A DNA stretch of 64,000 bases from Colletes latitarsis (taxonomy: Eukaryota; Arthropoda; Insecta; Hymenoptera; Colletidae): assembly GCF_051014445.1 (NCBI RefSeq), contig NC_135137.1, positions 24,801,501 through 24,865,500 on the forward strand. The letters run 5' to 3'. Both the position numbers and the translations under genes were made by a program. Shown in pieces: positions 54,940-64,000 of this stretch. Under the pieces are notes generated by a model, which ran no database searches, was not told the DNA's origin, and saw only the letters and a program-made list of their open reading frames with translations. Positions within the stretch are counted from its first letter, which is position 1. The number at the start of each line of letters is the position of its first letter.

Positions 54940-55981
54940 CAGGGTGTTTGGCCACTCCTGGGAAAAATTTTAATACAGGATTCTAGAGGCCAAAATAAGA
55001 CGAAAATCAAGAATACCAATTTGTTAATGGAGGCTTCGTTAAAAAGTTATTAACAATTAAATTCAAAAATTTCAAATCATTCTGGAAAAATTATTTTCGG
55101 CTGCGGGGGTCAATTACAATCATTTTTGGTGAATACACATGTCTTCGATATCCTATCCACTTTCGAGAAAAAAAATCGGATAGGTGCTGAAATTTTTCGG
55201 CGAAAGAAAGACTTTTGAATCGTCTTGGAAAAATTATTTTTAGTTGCAGGGGTCAATTGCAAGCATTTTTGGTCAACAGACATACCCCCGAAATCCTACT
55301 CAGTTTCGAGAAAAAAATTCCTTAACGAAAATCTAATTTCTGGCCAGAAATGTCTGCCCGAATTTTTATGCGAATCATTAAAACGTCATAACTCCTCAAC
55401 GAATTGGACGATTTTAATGTTTAAAAAAGCAAACTACGCGTATTTTGGTGGAGACAAATGATGTACAATCGCAAAAATATTCGAAAGGTTGGTCCTTGAC
55501 CGCGCAAAATGAGAAAAACCCCATAAAAATGGTCCAATTTTCAAACAGCCATAACTCCTACAATTGTGAATATATTTCAATGAAACTTTTTTCTGAAGTA
55601 GAGCTCATGGGTACCTACAAAAGAGTATTAGACAACTTTTCTGTAGAACATCAAACAAAATTACTAAAAATGAAAAAGGAATTTTTAACAAAAATCGACA
55701 GGGGTAGGTACCTAAATTTTTCGATGAAAAAAAAAAATTTCAAATCGTTCTGAAAAAATTATTGTCGGTTCCGGGGGTCAATTGCAATCATTTTTGGTGA
55801 ATACACATACCCCCGAAATCTTGCGCATTTTTGAGAAAAAAATTCAGTACTGTCGGAACTTTAAACGTTAATAACCGTTTAACGAAGCCTTCATCAATAA
55901 ATTGATATTCTTGATTTTCGTCTTATTTTGGCCTCTAGAATCCACCATTAAAATTTTTCGCAGGGGTGACCGAACACCCTG
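54940..55981. mobile_element. Family C foldback element, copy 2 (longer form)
   Basis: Starts ACAGGGTGTTTGGCCACTCC and ends CGAACACCCTG, with TA after it. The arms share AATAAGACGAAAATCAAGAA and the GAGAAAAAAATTC blocks with copy 1. The about 1-kb length comes from additional internal repeats of the TTCTGGAAAAATTATTTTCGG module. Open frames inside are not family-supported. Confidence 0.75.
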
Positions 55982-55984
55982 TAT

Positions 55985-57109
55985 ATGTATAAGGTTGTAT
56001 AGCTTTCGCCGTATACCTACTTTCTAATAATATGGGAAAATTTTAAAATATAAAAAAATGTAAGAATACTGTAGAATTTTTGCAATGGAGAATTATTGAA
56101 GGAAAATGAATTGATTATATCCATATGTATATATCGGACACATCCCTCGCAAACACGCTGCAAACAATGAGAAGAAAAATGTCAATCTGTCTTTTTTAAA
56201 AACCCTGCAACTGATCTTTGGCTTGCAACTCGTCCTCCTTATTTAGCAATTATTATAAACGTAGACTCATTAAAATTCGTAGAAGTAACAAAGTTGTAGT
56301 CATTTAAAGGGAAGAGTACCCAGCGGTTAATAATCATATCAGAAATTTTAAATTCGTTTTTCTTGAAACCATTTTTTTGAAACTGGCTGACATAATATCA
56401 CAAATTCAAATTGATTAATGGATTTGAAATTTATAGAAACATGCTTGTAAATATAAATTAATTGGAAATAAAACAAGTTAATCTACATTCAAAAAAGAAA
56501 GGCTTGATGATGAATGGAGAAGACTGAAGATGATTTTTCAAGTGTATGAAATAAATTTTACACAATACAATTAACTACAATTTATCCCTATCTTCTGCAA
56601 TATAGAAAAATTTTATATTGTATATTTAATTTTTATTTTGATTTTAATTTCAAGCTTTAGCCTTTGGGTGACTATGTGGGGCAAACAAAACACGCATGCT
56701 GTTGCTAGGGGTCGTGTCTTTTTATTTCATAAGGAACCTCGCGACTCTCTCCGTTATCCAACTAACGCGTTTCGCGTTTTCGATCGCCTCGCTCGCGTTT
56801 CTGAAAAACAAAAACCGATCTCCTATTTCGGGGGAACGTCCATGCGTCGCCGTCCAACCATTGTTGCCGTGGCGAAATCGACTTTTTCACCTTCGCCTTC
56901 AAAAAAGATTAAGTAAAAGAGTTTCCTTCATTGAAAGAAGAAAAATTTTCCAGTCTTTTATTTTAATATGATTGATTTTAACGAATCAGCGTTTTTTTAA
57001 ATTGCTAAACAAAGAGGACAAATAGGACAGTATTTCCAAATTTTTTCAGATTTAAAAATTTAAAATTACATTGAAATTCATTCGGTTGTTTAGACTCAAT
57101 CGCATAAAT
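55985..57109. other. Interior of the inverted-repeat element, unassigned
   Basis: AT-rich to 56640, then a GC-richer block (56690-56930) of LTR-like composition. No transposase motif recognised; overlapping short open frames at 56638-56971 have no family. Confidence 0.3.
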
Positions 57110-57430
57110 AGTATAAATATATGAACGCACGTCCATAAGCATAGTAAAAAAATGTCTTTTTTTTAATAGTTAAAATATGATTAGGGAGTCTTGAAACGTG
57201 TATTTCCGTAAAAAAAAATTTTGAAATTTTTTTTACATTGGTATTTTGCTTATATGCGCATACATAGGTCGGAAAGTAAAAAATTCCTGGGCAGTCGAGA
57301 TTCGATATCGCATGCCGTGATGCTAGGTCGAATTTCAGTTGTGTTGAGAGCAAGAAGGGTAGACTCACATTCGCCGCCTTTCTCGAATCTCCGAAGCTAT
57401 GCGAAACGCCAGAACTCATATACAAGGTGG
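57110..57430 (-). repeat. Family A repeat, fragment (copy 5)
   Basis: Minus-strand copy of the family A head: AGTAAAAAATTCC/CCGACCTATGTATGCGCATATAAG and ATACACGTTTCAAGACTCCCT match 31980-32130 inversely. Confidence 0.65.
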
Positions 57431-57705
57431 TTGTGCATTATGTGTGTAAGTGGAGGGGCAGTTTCCTTTGGCCACAGGCTTGCCGTCTGATAATACTGCA
57501 CTGCCAACTCACATGTATTTACGCACACACTACAGCTTTCTGCTCATCAATACTAATTCAGTGAATAGTTTCTTAACTGACCGCCATCCATGAGAAGAGG
57601 CCGCTAAAATCACCTCCGAATTTTCAGGTCGGTATGGCAGTCAGATTCGGCCGCGAAAGTCCATAAGGTGATTGGTCTACTCGTATACCTCGTCTGTGCT
57701 ATAGC

Positions 57706-58227
57706 GACGCTAAAGTTATCACATTTTGCCGGTAATGAGGCTAACACCATTATCGACAGGAGATCGTCGGAAAGTTTGATTCCTGCAGCCTCCAGTTGTT
57801 CAGCCTTATGTTCGAAATCACTCACGTATTGCGTCATCGTCGTGTCCGGCTGCTTCGTCATACGCAATAATTCCCGATACAACGCGGCTTTTCGTACAGG
57901 CCCTTTTGATTCAAATATCCCTTGGAGTTTATCCCAGGCCTCTTTTGCCGTATTAGTCTTCTTTATATGATTCAATTGACTTTGCGAGACGCTTAAATTA
58001 ATAAACGCTAAAGCCTTTGCATCTTTCTTTATCCATTCTTCAGCATTTATTTCCGGTTTTACCTCAGTTCCGTCAACATATGACCACAAATCGTTAATCA
58101 CGAGAAAACTTTTCACATGAACCTTCCACAACTCATAGTTGTCTTCCGTTAATTTCTCGAGGTTCGCGAGATTGCTTACGGACGCCATACCGTGTCTTTG
58201 TTCGTCATTCACACTTTCAATCTCCAC
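57706..58227 (-). pseudogene. Copia gag, N-terminal part
   Basis: Starts at ATG 58225-58227. It carries the UBN2/DUF4219-type Copia Gag pattern: L-T-E-D-N-Y-E-L-W-K near residue 30, A-K-A-L-A-F-I-N-L-S-V near 74, A-K-E-A-W-D-K-L near 95, and a Y-V-S-D-F-E-H-K-A-E-Q-L segment. It is interrupted after about 174 codons by the inverted-repeat element (CTATAGC duplication) and continues at 54207. Confidence 0.92.
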
Positions 58228-58252
58228 GATTATTCACGCACCTCACTGTATC

Positions 58253-58266
58253 CTGGGCCCATAACC
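58253..58266 (-). other. Copia primer-binding site, internal tRNA-iMet type
   Basis: Minus strand GGTTATGGGCCCAG is complementary to the anticodon stem-loop of initiator tRNA-Met (CTGGGCCCATAACC), the known Copia arrangement where a tRNA half serves as primer. Confidence 0.85.
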
Positions 58267-58510
58267 TGAAAGAAAGGTCGCAGTAGATTACGTGGATGGT
58301 GGGCGCGTAAATGATAATTCTTTAATACTGTATAGAAGAATATATTTGAACTTTATTACATTAGGTATCGCGCACAACACGTGACCTCATGGCGTCATCG
58401 ACAAGAGTGAATCAAGATGACAAAAATCACCGCCTGGGGCTCTAGCGTCGCGCAACACATTCTTACATACAAGAAACGCGTAGGCCAATATCGATCTCAC
58501 CGATCCAACA
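58267..58510 (-). repeat. Copia 5' LTR
   Basis: 244 bp, starting TGTTGGATCGGTGAG on the minus strand. Its partner is 44970-45213. Confidence 0.9.
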
Positions 58511-59280
58511 CCCGTCCGTCGAAACTCCTGTCACAGCCAAGGGCTACGGCTTAATCAGTACTGACGGCTCCATGGACTGCTGCATTTAACGCGGTCGTGT
58601 GAGGCTAGCTATATCACGGACTGCTGCATTTGACGCGGTCGTGTGAGGCTGGTTACATCACGTACTGTTGCATTTGACGCAGTCGTGAAGCTGACTTTCT
58701 AACGTCTCGCTGCAATCAGCGGTTGTCGGAAGTCCAGTCCCAGCCTGTGGCTACGGCCCGCTCAATACTGACCTTTCCACGAACTGCTGCATTTGACGCG
58801 GTCGTGTGAGGCTGATTTTCTTTACGTAACGCTCGATTTACGCGATCGTGTAAGTGCTAACTGTCGCACGGACTGCTGCATTTGACGCGGTCGTGCTACA
58901 CTTGAATTGTCCGCACAGTTTTGGATATCACTCCTAGGCTGGCCTTTGGCCGATACCCTATGTGGGCTTGCCGTTTCTCGTGTCAGAGTTGAGGAAATCC
59001 GGAACTCCTAGCTTACGACATGCTCGAGCAACGTTCACTGACCGCCAGTGAGTACGTACTCTGTGCGTAGAGCATCGCACAAAGAGCACCGTGGTGTAAG
59101 CACCTTCAAACATGACGCTACGTACGCCGTTAAGGGCTACTCCACACCGCGTCTTGTACGCCTATGAGAAACTGCGGATTGGGCAGCATTTGGAGCCTTA
59201 CAACCTCCACCTGTTGTCCGTTCCTGCGGGATTCAAACATCGCAAAAAAGCGAAGAATTGAGAAATTAAATCTCTTCTAC
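58511..59280 (-). repeat. Family L LTR-like repeat, copy 3, right part
   Basis: Continues family L across the Copia target (CCCGT). GAGCACCGTGGTGTAAGCAC near 59088 and GGAGCCTTACAACCTCC near 59190 match the other L copies. It contains an internal tandem array at 58574-58900. Confidence 0.6.
58574..58900. repeat. Tandem repeat array, 44-bp unit
   Basis: The motif ACTGCTGCATTTGACGCGGT (with TCGTGTGAGGCT after it) occurs at about 58576, 58620, 58664 (degenerate), 58781 and 58871. The first three units follow a 44-bp period. A larger block (GCTACGGC...AATCAGTACTGAC) is also repeated at about 58541 and 58750. Confidence 0.85.
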
Positions 59281-59325
59281 CGCACTGTGATAGAACGGTT
59301 CTCGATTTATGAGAACGTTCACATA

Positions 59326-60092
59326 CAGGGTGTCCCGTAAATGGTGTAAGAACCGGAAATGGGGGGTAGCTGAGACGATTCTGAACAACAATTTCCTTTG
59401 CAAAAATGTCGGATGGGGCTTCGTTTTTGAATTATTAACGAAAAACACTGACGAATCACGGCGCACGCCTGCCGCGCGCTCAGGGCCGTCCGAACTAAGA
59501 GAGCCACCGTGTCGGGTAGGTAGCAAGATGTGCATCGGAAATACGTCGAGGAACAAATACAAATAATTAAAAATACTACCACTGCAACTGTTACCTCTGC
59601 GGATTGGATAAATCAGCCAGCTAAATCCAATTTATTAATTATTTGTATTCGCTGTTTCCAAGGAAGAAGGAATAAAATGTGGGAAGATGCTCTCGGAATT
59701 TTTAGGAAATTAATCCTTCGCACCCGAGTGACGCTTCTCGCCAGAGTGTTTTAAAATTAAAATAAGAATTATTTTCAGAAAATTAAAATAAATACGGTAA
59801 GAACCATTTGTAACCGTTTGTTATTAGAAACTGTACTGGAAAAGCAGACTGGATTTGTGCGTACCGAAACATTTCTCGAATGAAAGGGGTTAATAGAGAA
59901 ATAATTGAAATTCGCCTTACCATTTACTTGCAAGTTGCAATAGGGCCGGTTAGTGCACCCCTGTCGATCACGGAAAGGTCGAAGACCCCAATAAAAATCA
60001 GCTGATGAGACGGCCCGGTCACTGCATCCGCTTCTTACCCCGAAAATGTAAATGTGAAAAGTGCTAGTGACCGTGCTGTGAAGTGTTTTCGC
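59326..60092. mobile_element. Family B foldback element, copy 3, one arm plus loop, truncated
   Basis: TA at 59324-59325, then the full CAGGGTGTCCC...CCCCGAAAA arm to 60046, then the loop in inverse orientation relative to copies 1 and 2, so this copy is inserted the other way round. The second arm is lost after a few bases (TTTTCG near 60090). Confidence 0.85.
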
Positions 60093-60403
60093 GTCGGGTT
60101 GACGTCTAAGCGGTTTTTCCCCCTTTTTGTTCTTTCATTGAAAATTAAAATAAATTAACGACTTGACCGCTATACACGATCAAGCGAAAATACAAATCAA
60201 GTGCATCAATTTTTAATACTTTTTCCTAGAGTCCTTTCCCTCGTAATCCGGACCCCTGTTAGAACATAATAACCCTTTTTGGTTGGTCAGGTCTTTAAAC
60301 AAAGTATTAATTTACTGAAACCGATATAAAAAGATATACCCAAACGCATGACATTCAAATAAATTGAATAATGTTTATGAGCTTCAACATTGAAAGAGGT
60401 AAC

Positions 60404-61025
60404 AATTTCGAAAAGGATAAGAGTTATACGAAATATGAATTTAATTTGGTTCATAAAATTCAAAAAGTGAATTAAGATAACATTGTGTTTAATTTTATTT
60501 ATACAGAATTGAATTCTGTGGAAATAATATATTTATTTTCATGAAGCCGATAAATTCATTTGTTCCTACGTATAATGAAAATGAATTGTTATCGTAAATC
60601 ATTCGAGTGCGTCAAGTGTATACTCCTCGCGATTTAATTGCAAAATGTTAATTAGAGGAATGTAGCGTTACAGAGATAGATGCTACTTGTCCGGAAAGAA
60701 CATTTATTTATCGTCGATAAGATTTTTTCAGTATTTTTCTTAACGATACGATAAAATTTTCTATCATTGCAACTCATTTCAATTTATGTGATAATTCATT
60801 TACGTCACATAAGCAATCGTATGATCCTGACGCTGCTCATTTGCAATGAGCTCACCTCACCTGATACATTCGCCAAAGAAACGCTTACTAAGATTTAACG
60901 TCACCTGTATACACACTGTAATGATTCATAAATTAGAAATATGCTGAACAACTGTCCTCATTAGACATGTCGAAATGTATATGTGGTTTTTTATCGATGA
61001 TTGATTAGCTATTACTACTTACGTG
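60404..61025 (+). repeat. Left arm of a large inverted repeat
   Basis: Matches 63335-64000 inversely over more than 600 bp: AACAATTTCGAAAAGGATAA at 60406 with the window's last bases, GCCGATAAATTCATTTGTTC, ATCGCGAGGAG, CACCTCACCTGA, and CACTGTAATGATTC near 60915. The arm's true left end is unknown because its partner leaves the window. Confidence 0.8.
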
Positions 61026-61645
61026 ACCAGAAATTCTATAGGTACTATTTTAGAAAGAGATTACTTTAATACGTTTTCAATACTATTGCACAGAAATTAA
61101 ATATAATTCACATAGAAAATTTATTATTTCACATTTCTTGTCGTAAGAAGTTAAGGTATAACTGTTCGTACTTATGATTTTTTCCTACACGAGTCACACA
61201 TCCTTTAATATTTATTCTTGTATAAATACAAGGTGTTCTATGTAACTGTCGTCATAATTTTTCGAGCACTTCTGACAGTCTGGCAGAAGAATCTACTAAA
61301 CAAAAATTAATCAGTTTTTGGTCAGCTACACATTACAATATAAAAATTAAGAAAAAAATTTTTTCGTTCCAAAAAAATCAGTCATCTTTATTTTTAAAAA
61401 TGGCATTGTATAATATTTACCTTATATTATTGTACCTTGTCATGAATAATTGGTACCTATGTCAAGACGAATTCAAGGACCTTCTATACCACGATCTTCC
61501 AATGAGTTGTAAGTAAAAAGGAGATGAAATTAGTGATGTTTGAAATTGCAACGTATACTTCGTACAACAGTCTTATGAGAGTATTATCTTGCTGGGAATA
61601 CTAATTTCTGTACACTGTCTCTCAAATTTGATTTTAAAATATTTA
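61026..61645. other. Interior of the inverted repeat, unassigned
   Basis: AT-rich. A terminus-like TACAAGGTGTTCTATGTAAC at about 61228 suggests a further small DNA element, but its second end was not found. Confidence 0.3.
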
Positions 61646-62580
61646 AATATTTATATTAGTCCATTATACTAAAGCCGTTTCGATCATGTCTGACTGTATG
61701 TCTAATATTTTCTCTTTTTTCTGTACACTAATCTTCGTCCATTTGAATACCAAATATTATATTTGTTTTCGTCTGAGAAAATAACTCATTTCCAAAAATC
61801 TGATGATTCATTTATATAAATTTTTGCGAAACTAAGTCTTTTTTTTCCATTCACTTTATTGACATAGGGTCTTTTCCTCACTACTCGTGAGAAATACTCT
61901 AAGTCGTTAAGTTTCTTTGATATCGTTTTTGGACAAAAGTTACCAGTTCTTCTAATTCTGCTGCGATTTTAGGTGCCATTATTTATATTATTTATATATA
62001 TTTCAAATGGACTTTTTTTTATTTTCTTTATAATACAAGGTGTTCGGCTACCCTTCGGAAAAATTTTAATGGGCGATTTTAGAGACCAAAATAAGACGAA
62101 AATCAAGAATACCAATTTGTTCATGGAGGCTTCGTTAAAAAGTTATTAACGTTTAAAGTTCTGCCTGTACTGAATTTTTTTCTCGAAAATGCACAAGATT
62201 TCGGGGGTATGTGTATTCACCAAAAATGATTGCAATTGACCACCGCAACCGAAAATAATTTTTCGGATCGATTTGAATTTTTTAAATTTAATTGTTAATA
62301 ACTTTTTAACGAAGCCTCCATCAACAAATTGATATCCTTGATTTTCGTCTTATTTTGGCCTCTAGAATCTCCCATTAAAATTTTTCCCAGGGGTGGCCGA
62401 ATACCCTGTATATCTTTCATTCCATTCAGTTACTTTACTTTGTTTTCCGGAACGACGCATATTCTCAATAAATCCTCTACTTTTGTACTTATTAATTGTA
62501 TATTGAACACTGGCATGACTTCTTTTTACCATTTTACCAATCTCACGAAGTAATTTCCCATACTTTTTCATAACTCAATT
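61646..62580 (-). pseudogene. Tc1-like transposase remnant split by a foldback element
   Basis: The 62571-62409 part encodes the N-terminal helix-turn-helix: E-I-G-K-M-V-K-R-S-H-A-S-V-Q-Y-T-I-N-K-Y and R-R-S-G-K-Q-S-K. After the foldback insert (62036-62408) decayed catalytic-core remains follow on the same strand at about 61980-61650: P-Y/M-S-(V)-N-K-V-N...K-K-R-L, then V-I-F-S-D-E-N-K-Y-N-I-F-G (first catalytic Asp), with stops and frameshifts. It lies inside the large inverted repeat, so it may be the transposase of a long-TIR Tc1-type element, but the two could be unrelated. Confidence 0.65.
62036..62408. mobile_element. Family C foldback MITE, copy 3
   Basis: CAAGGTGTTCGGCTACCC...GGCCGAATACCCTG with TA at 62034-62035 and 62409-62410. 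Inverted arms include GACGAAAATCAAGAATACCA. It interrupts Tc1-like transposase homology. Confidence 0.8.
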
Positions 62581-63334
62581 AGAATTTTTTTTTCTCTATT
62601 GTAGTTTCCTTATTTTTAGCACTCATTATGATAAAAATTATGATTTTTTAACAAAGCATGTTAAGAATTGACGAAATTCTATGGAATAAAGAAAATAGAA
62701 GTAAGAAAAGCCGGGATTCTTCCAAGATTGTGAGTTTTATTGGTATATTTCGTTAATATATGACACGTATGAATACTTTTTTCTCGCTGTTTTCCTTAGT
62801 TCATTCGACATTTAAGATTGTCTATAGTATTTTTATTTAAGTCATAATAAAATTCATACTATCCGAAAGCTGAATTAATTTCCTGACTGCTTATGTGCAT
62901 TTCATAGCTAACAAAAGTAGCCATCTATAATCAAAGTTATTATTGTTTAAACTTAACGTATTGCGGTGTATGGATACTTTTTATAATGTAAGTAACGTAG
63001 TAACTGTTATGTAGTAACTGTAAATAATATTTAATTTTTTTACAATTGCATTAAAAACGTATTAACCTAACTCTTTTTAACACTTTACCGACCGGTAATC
63101 TATAAATCGGCTTTTACCGCCCATGGTTACCATCTAGTAATCTATTAATCGGTTGTCATGAAAATAAAAAGAGTTATTAGATTTAATTACCCTATAATAA
63201 CAAAAAGCGAACAATATAGTAAGCACTTCACAAGGTTTAATTTAACATTTTTATATATGTAAGAAAAAGCGCATATATTTTCGCGCGATAGCCGAGGACC
63301 AACCGCTATCAATCGATAAGGCATTAAAACACGT
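62581..63334. other. Interior of the inverted repeat, unassigned
   Basis: AT-rich. A small imperfect direct repeat around 63085-63160 (GGTAATCTATAAATCGG and AGTAATCTATTAATCGG). No coding family recognised. Confidence 0.35.
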
Positions 63335-64000
63335 ACTAATAGTTAATCAATCAACGATTATCAGCATATTTCTAACCTGCGAATCATTACAGTGTAGATA
63401 CAGAAGACATGGAGTCTTAGATAAACATTTCTTTCGCGAATGTGTCAGGTGAGGCGAGTTCACAGTGAATCAGCAGACTCAGGATCGTACAATCGTTTAC
63501 GTAACGCAAATAATAGTTACAATGGTGGGAGATCCATTCACGTCGCGTGACAAATTTATCGTATGATATACGATCAATATTTTCCTAAGAAATTTAGTAC
63601 TGAAAACAAACTTATCTACAATAAACAAATGCCGTTTCCGGGCAAGTAGCAACTATCTCTGTAATTACTACGGTTTCTGTATTGGCTATTTGCTTTGGCG
63701 TACAACGGAACTGTAACGCTACGTTCGACTAAATAACATTTTGCAATTAAATCGCGAGGAGTACACACTTGACGCACTCGAATGATTTACGATAACAATT
63801 CATTTTCATTATACGTAGGAACAAATGAATTTATCGGCTTCATGAAAATAAATATATTATTTCCACAGAATTCAATTCTGCATAAATAAAATTAAACACA
63901 ATGTTATCTTTTACATACACAAGTCGTAATTAACTTTATGAATTTTATGAACCAAATTAAATTCATATTTCGTACAACTTTTATCCTTTTCGAAATTGTT
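63335..64000 (-). repeat. Right arm of the large inverted repeat (runs off the window)
   Basis: Inverse partner of 60404-61025, still matching at the last base of the window. Confidence 0.8.

Larger units (their letters stand above)
54215..57698. mobile_element. 3.5-kb terminal-inverted-repeat element inserted in Copia gag
   Basis: Ends are inverted copies of about 37 bp: CACCGACGAGGTATACGAGT (54215) and the inverse of the end at 57698 (CACAGACGAGGTATACGAGT), each followed by AGACC and ATCACCT. It is flanked by the 7-bp duplication CTATAGC at 54208-54214 and 57699-57705, and Copia gag homology runs up to both sides. No transposase was recognised inside. A 7-bp duplication with CAC ends does not decide a superfamily for me (P-like and Dada-like elements make 6-8 bp duplications). 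Later insertions of families A and C occupy much of it. Confidence 0.82.
44970..58510 (-). mobile_element. Ty1/Copia retrotransposon with three secondary insertions
   Basis: LTRs 44970-45213 and 58267-58510 (244 bp each), target duplication CCCGT at 44965-44969 and 58511-58515, and a Copia-type primer site. Subtracting the solo LTR at 45415-46174, the Gypsy-2 element at 48462-53258 and the inverted-repeat element at 54215-57698, with one copy of each duplication, leaves about 4.5 kb, a normal Copia length. The coding region has a frameshift and several in-frame TGA codons, so the copy is dead. Confidence 0.93.

Noticed and set aside
58574..58900. CRISPR-like array
   Set aside because: Unit spacing is irregular, spacers are not unique sequences of constant size, no cas genes exist, and the host is eukaryotic.

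Overview
The window is eukaryotic, almost certainly from an insect. The visible repertoire (BEL/Pao, Ty3/Gypsy, Ty1/Copia, Jockey-like LINE, hAT, Transib, pogo, Tc1/mariner and many TA-flanked foldback elements) is typical of arthropods, and two introns of about 90 bases interrupt one transposase. An ant or other hymenopteran is my guess, but the sequence alone does not prove it. I find no convincing host gene, rRNA, functional tRNA, CRISPR or bacterial-type operon. This is heterochromatin-like or intergenic DNA built by successive transposon insertions.

Layout, left to right. 0-11.5 kb: decayed DNA transposons (pogo about 2.5-3.3 kb, a Tc1 remnant 4.15-4.70 kb, a mariner fragment 7.2-8.0 kb, two Transib-like/RAG1-like transposase remnants at 6.6-7.1 and 8.7-10.3 kb), a long LTR-like repeat (family L), an LTR-like repeat (family M) and the 3' tail of a non-LTR element. 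12.7-19.9 kb: a BEL/Pao retrotransposon on the minus strand with both LTRs and a tRNA-Tyr primer site, disabled by one in-frame stop and one frameshift. 19.9-23.0 kb: a broken Jockey-like LINE. 23-27.2 kb: LTR-like and non-coding repeats (families A and L). 27.2-29.9 kb: a hAT transposase whose front part lies on the minus strand with two introns, while a hAT C-terminal part lies on the plus strand. 30-34.4 kb: three copies of family A, two of them inverted, one holding a solo LTR. 34.8-39.1 kb: two near-perfect long hairpins (family B) around a LINE fragment.

39.13-44.06 kb: a complete, apparently intact Gypsy element of the CsRn1 type. Its 343-bp LTRs differ at one base, it has a 4-bp target duplication, a tRNA-Trp primer site, a Gag with a C-X2-H-X9-C-X3-C box, and a textbook GGGAAAC minus-one frameshift heptamer just before the gag stop. 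This is the only element here that looks potentially active.

44.4-59.3 kb: a nest of insertions resolvable to the base. A family L repeat holds a 4.5-kb Copia element (5-bp duplication CCCGT). The Copia holds a solo LTR (GCTTG), a second CsRn1-type Gypsy (CAGT) and a 3.5-kb terminal-inverted-repeat element (CTATAGC). The second Gypsy itself contains a solo-LTR-like insert. Copia and the second Gypsy are dead: in the latter the protease and reverse transcriptase motifs are both changed.

59.3-64 kb: a third, truncated family B hairpin and a large inverted repeat (arms over 600 bp, running off the window end) that encloses Tc1-like transposase remains. Genes here do not cooperate as a pathway. 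The history is one of repeated insertion, foldback amplification and decay.
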